Assembly: GCA_004293295.1 (NCBI GenBank)
Contig: RDYC01000285.1
Location: 1 to 8,256 of the forward strand
Direction: 5' to 3'
DNA from: Bacteroidota bacterium
Lineage (GTDB): Bacteria; Bacteroidota; Bacteroidia; UKL13-3
DNA: 8,256 bases
Below, in pieces: positions 7,307-8,256 of the stretch. The position numbers and the translations under genes were made by a program. The first letter of the stretch is position 1. The number at the start of each line of letters is the position of its first letter. Below the pieces are notes generated by a model that was not told the origin of the DNA, did not search any database, and saw only the letters and a program-made list of their open reading frames with translations.

Positions 7307-8195
7307 GCTAAAACTTATACAAAAAATAAAAGACGTTTACCAAAAAGGGGAAAATATGATGGAGTTCTTACGTTCCACCTCAGATGGTAAAAACGATATT
7401 GAAAGCATTATGATCAGCTACGACTTTCAGGCTGGTTCATACATAGAAATTGCGGCAAAAAATGAAGACTATATTAATCGCTACACCAACGCAATTATAG
7501 CCGAGCTTAAAAATCTTGCCCCTTTTAAATCCATTATGGAAGTTGGGGTTGGAGAAGCTACATTAATGAGTCCTCTTATGAAAAAGTTGGATCCGAACAA
7601 TGATTTAACCAAATTGGGATTTGACATTTCTTGGTCGAGAGTTAGGTATGGTTTACAACATGCGGCTGCACATCAACAACAACTGAATCTTTTTGTTGGC
7701 AATCTTTTTGAAATTCCCTTACCTGATAACAGTGTAGATGTATTGTATACCTCACACTCGTTGGAGCCGAACGGTGGTGCCGAAAAAGCAGCATTAGCTG
7801 AATTGTACAGGGTTGCATCTAAATATATTGTATTACTAGAACCGGATTATGAAGGTGGGAATGCTGAGGTGAAACATAGAATTGAAAAGCATGGCTATGT
7901 GAAACATCTGGCACAACATGCAACTGAACTAGGGTATAACGTGATAACTAATCGCCCGTTTGAAGTGTTTATTAACCCGCTTAATCCTACCCGCCTAACT
8001 ATCATTAAAAAAGATACCGCGGCAACCGCTCCAATGCACTACTGTTGCCCGGTTACAAAAACACCGCTTGAGCAAATCAATAACAATTGGTATAGCAAAG
8101 AAAGCGGCCTATTATATCCAAACATTGATGGAGTGCCTTGCCTGATTGAACAACAAGCCTTATTGGCAACGCATTACCAGGTTTTTAACAAATGA
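7299..8195 (+). CDS. SAM-dependent methyltransferase with C-terminal Trm112-like domain
   Basis: The 298-residue protein has a helical N-terminal lead with ISYDFQAGSYI (residues 39-49), then a class I methyltransferase core. Motif I is IMEVGVGEATLM with the SAM-binding EVGVG at 81-85, and a later strand carries the segment LFVGNLFEIPLPDNSVDVLY. The last 50 or so residues resemble a Trm112-type zinc ribbon (CPVTKTPLE ... SGLLYPNIDGVPCLIE), but the cysteine pairs are eroded: Cys249, Cys250 and Cys281 remain without a clear CxxC. It probably methylates an O or N atom on the sugar or on its acyl/amidine group. Its place between pseF and a PseA/WbpG-type amidotransferase recalls legionaminic acid systems where an amidine is N-methylated, but the target here is inferred. 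The ATG start overlaps pseF by 8 bases, with no Shine-Dalgarno sequence. Confidence 0.8.
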   Translation: MTKLKLIQKIKDVYQKGENMMEFLRSTSDGKNDIESIMISYDFQAGSYIEIAAKNEDYINRYTNAIIAELKNLAPFKSIMEVGVGEATLMSPLMKKLDPNNDLTKLGFDISWSRVRYGLQHAAAHQQQLNLFVGNLFEIPLPDNSVDVLYTSHSLEPNGGAEKAALAELYRVASKYIVLLEPDYEGGNAEVKHRIEKHGYVKHLAQHATELGYNVITNRPFEVFINPLNPTRLTIIKKDTAATAPMHYCCPVTKTPLEQINNNWYSKESGLLYPNIDGVPCLIEQQALLATHYQVFNK

Positions 8196-8256
8196 GTATT
8201 AAATACTGCAAAAGGTGCTTAAACGTAAGCACACGTCCAAATATTAAATTTACAGC
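8192..8256 (+). CDS. PseA/WbpG-type N-acetyl-sugar amidotransferase, N-terminal fragment
   Basis: The gene starts at an ATG that overlaps the methyltransferase TGA (ATGA) and runs off the window after 21 full codons. The visible peptide, MSIKYCKRCLNVSTRPNIKF, has the KYCKRC zinc-knuckle start (Cys6, Cys9) and the following TRPNIKF segment typical of the N-acetyl-sugar amidotransferase family (PseA, WbpG, LegA-like). Those enzymes turn an acetamido group into an acetamidino group using ammonia from a glutamine-amidotransferase partner. A second Cys pair should follow just past the window. The gene would fit a step adding an amidine to the pseudaminic acid made by this operon. The family call rests on about 20 residues plus context, so it is moderate. 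Confidence 0.65.
   Translation, partial: MSIKYCKRCLNVSTRPNIKFT

Overview
The window is a fragment of one dense, single-direction operon for a nonulosonic (sialic-acid-like) sugar, almost certainly a derivative of pseudaminic acid (Pse). Every base belongs to at least one plus-strand gene except a 5-base gap before pseF. I see no RNA gene, mobile element, CRISPR array, terminator or credible promoter; the operon begins upstream and continues downstream. The AT-rich composition (roughly 40% GC by eye), near-absence of Shine-Dalgarno sequences before the start codons, and protein style suggest a member of the Bacteroidota. That placement is an inference; no taxonomic marker is present.

Layout: (1) 1-476, C-terminal half of PseB, UDP-GlcNAc 4,6-dehydratase; (2) 476-1633, PseC aminotransferase; (3) 1614-2630, a zinc-less MDR-type dehydrogenase; (4) 2630-3679, a Gfo/Idh/MocA oxidoreductase; (5) 3672-4712, PseG UDP-sugar hydrolase; (6) 4696-5577, a formyltetrahydrofolate-dependent sugar N-formyltransferase; (7) 5574-6617, PseI synthase; (8) 6623-7306, PseF cytidylyltransferase; (9) 7299-8195, a SAM methyltransferase with a Trm112-like tail; (10) 8192-8256, the first 21 codons of a PseA/WbpG-type N-acetyl-sugar amidotransferase.

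How they work together: PseB and PseC convert UDP-GlcNAc to UDP-4-amino-4,6-dideoxy-L-AltNAc. The usual next enzyme, the PseH N-acetyltransferase, is not seen. A formyltransferase with an intact Asn-His-Asp triad lies between pseG and pseI, so the C4 amine (C7 of the final sugar) is probably formylated. PseG then removes UDP, PseI condenses the free sugar with phosphoenolpyruvate, and PseF makes the CMP-activated form. The MDR/Gfo pair, the methyltransferase and the amidotransferase are additions to the six-enzyme core and suggest further redox, methyl and amidine tailoring. The likely end product is a heavily modified, formyl-bearing pseudaminic acid for a surface glycan or glycoprotein; the acceptor and glycosyltransferase are not in the window.
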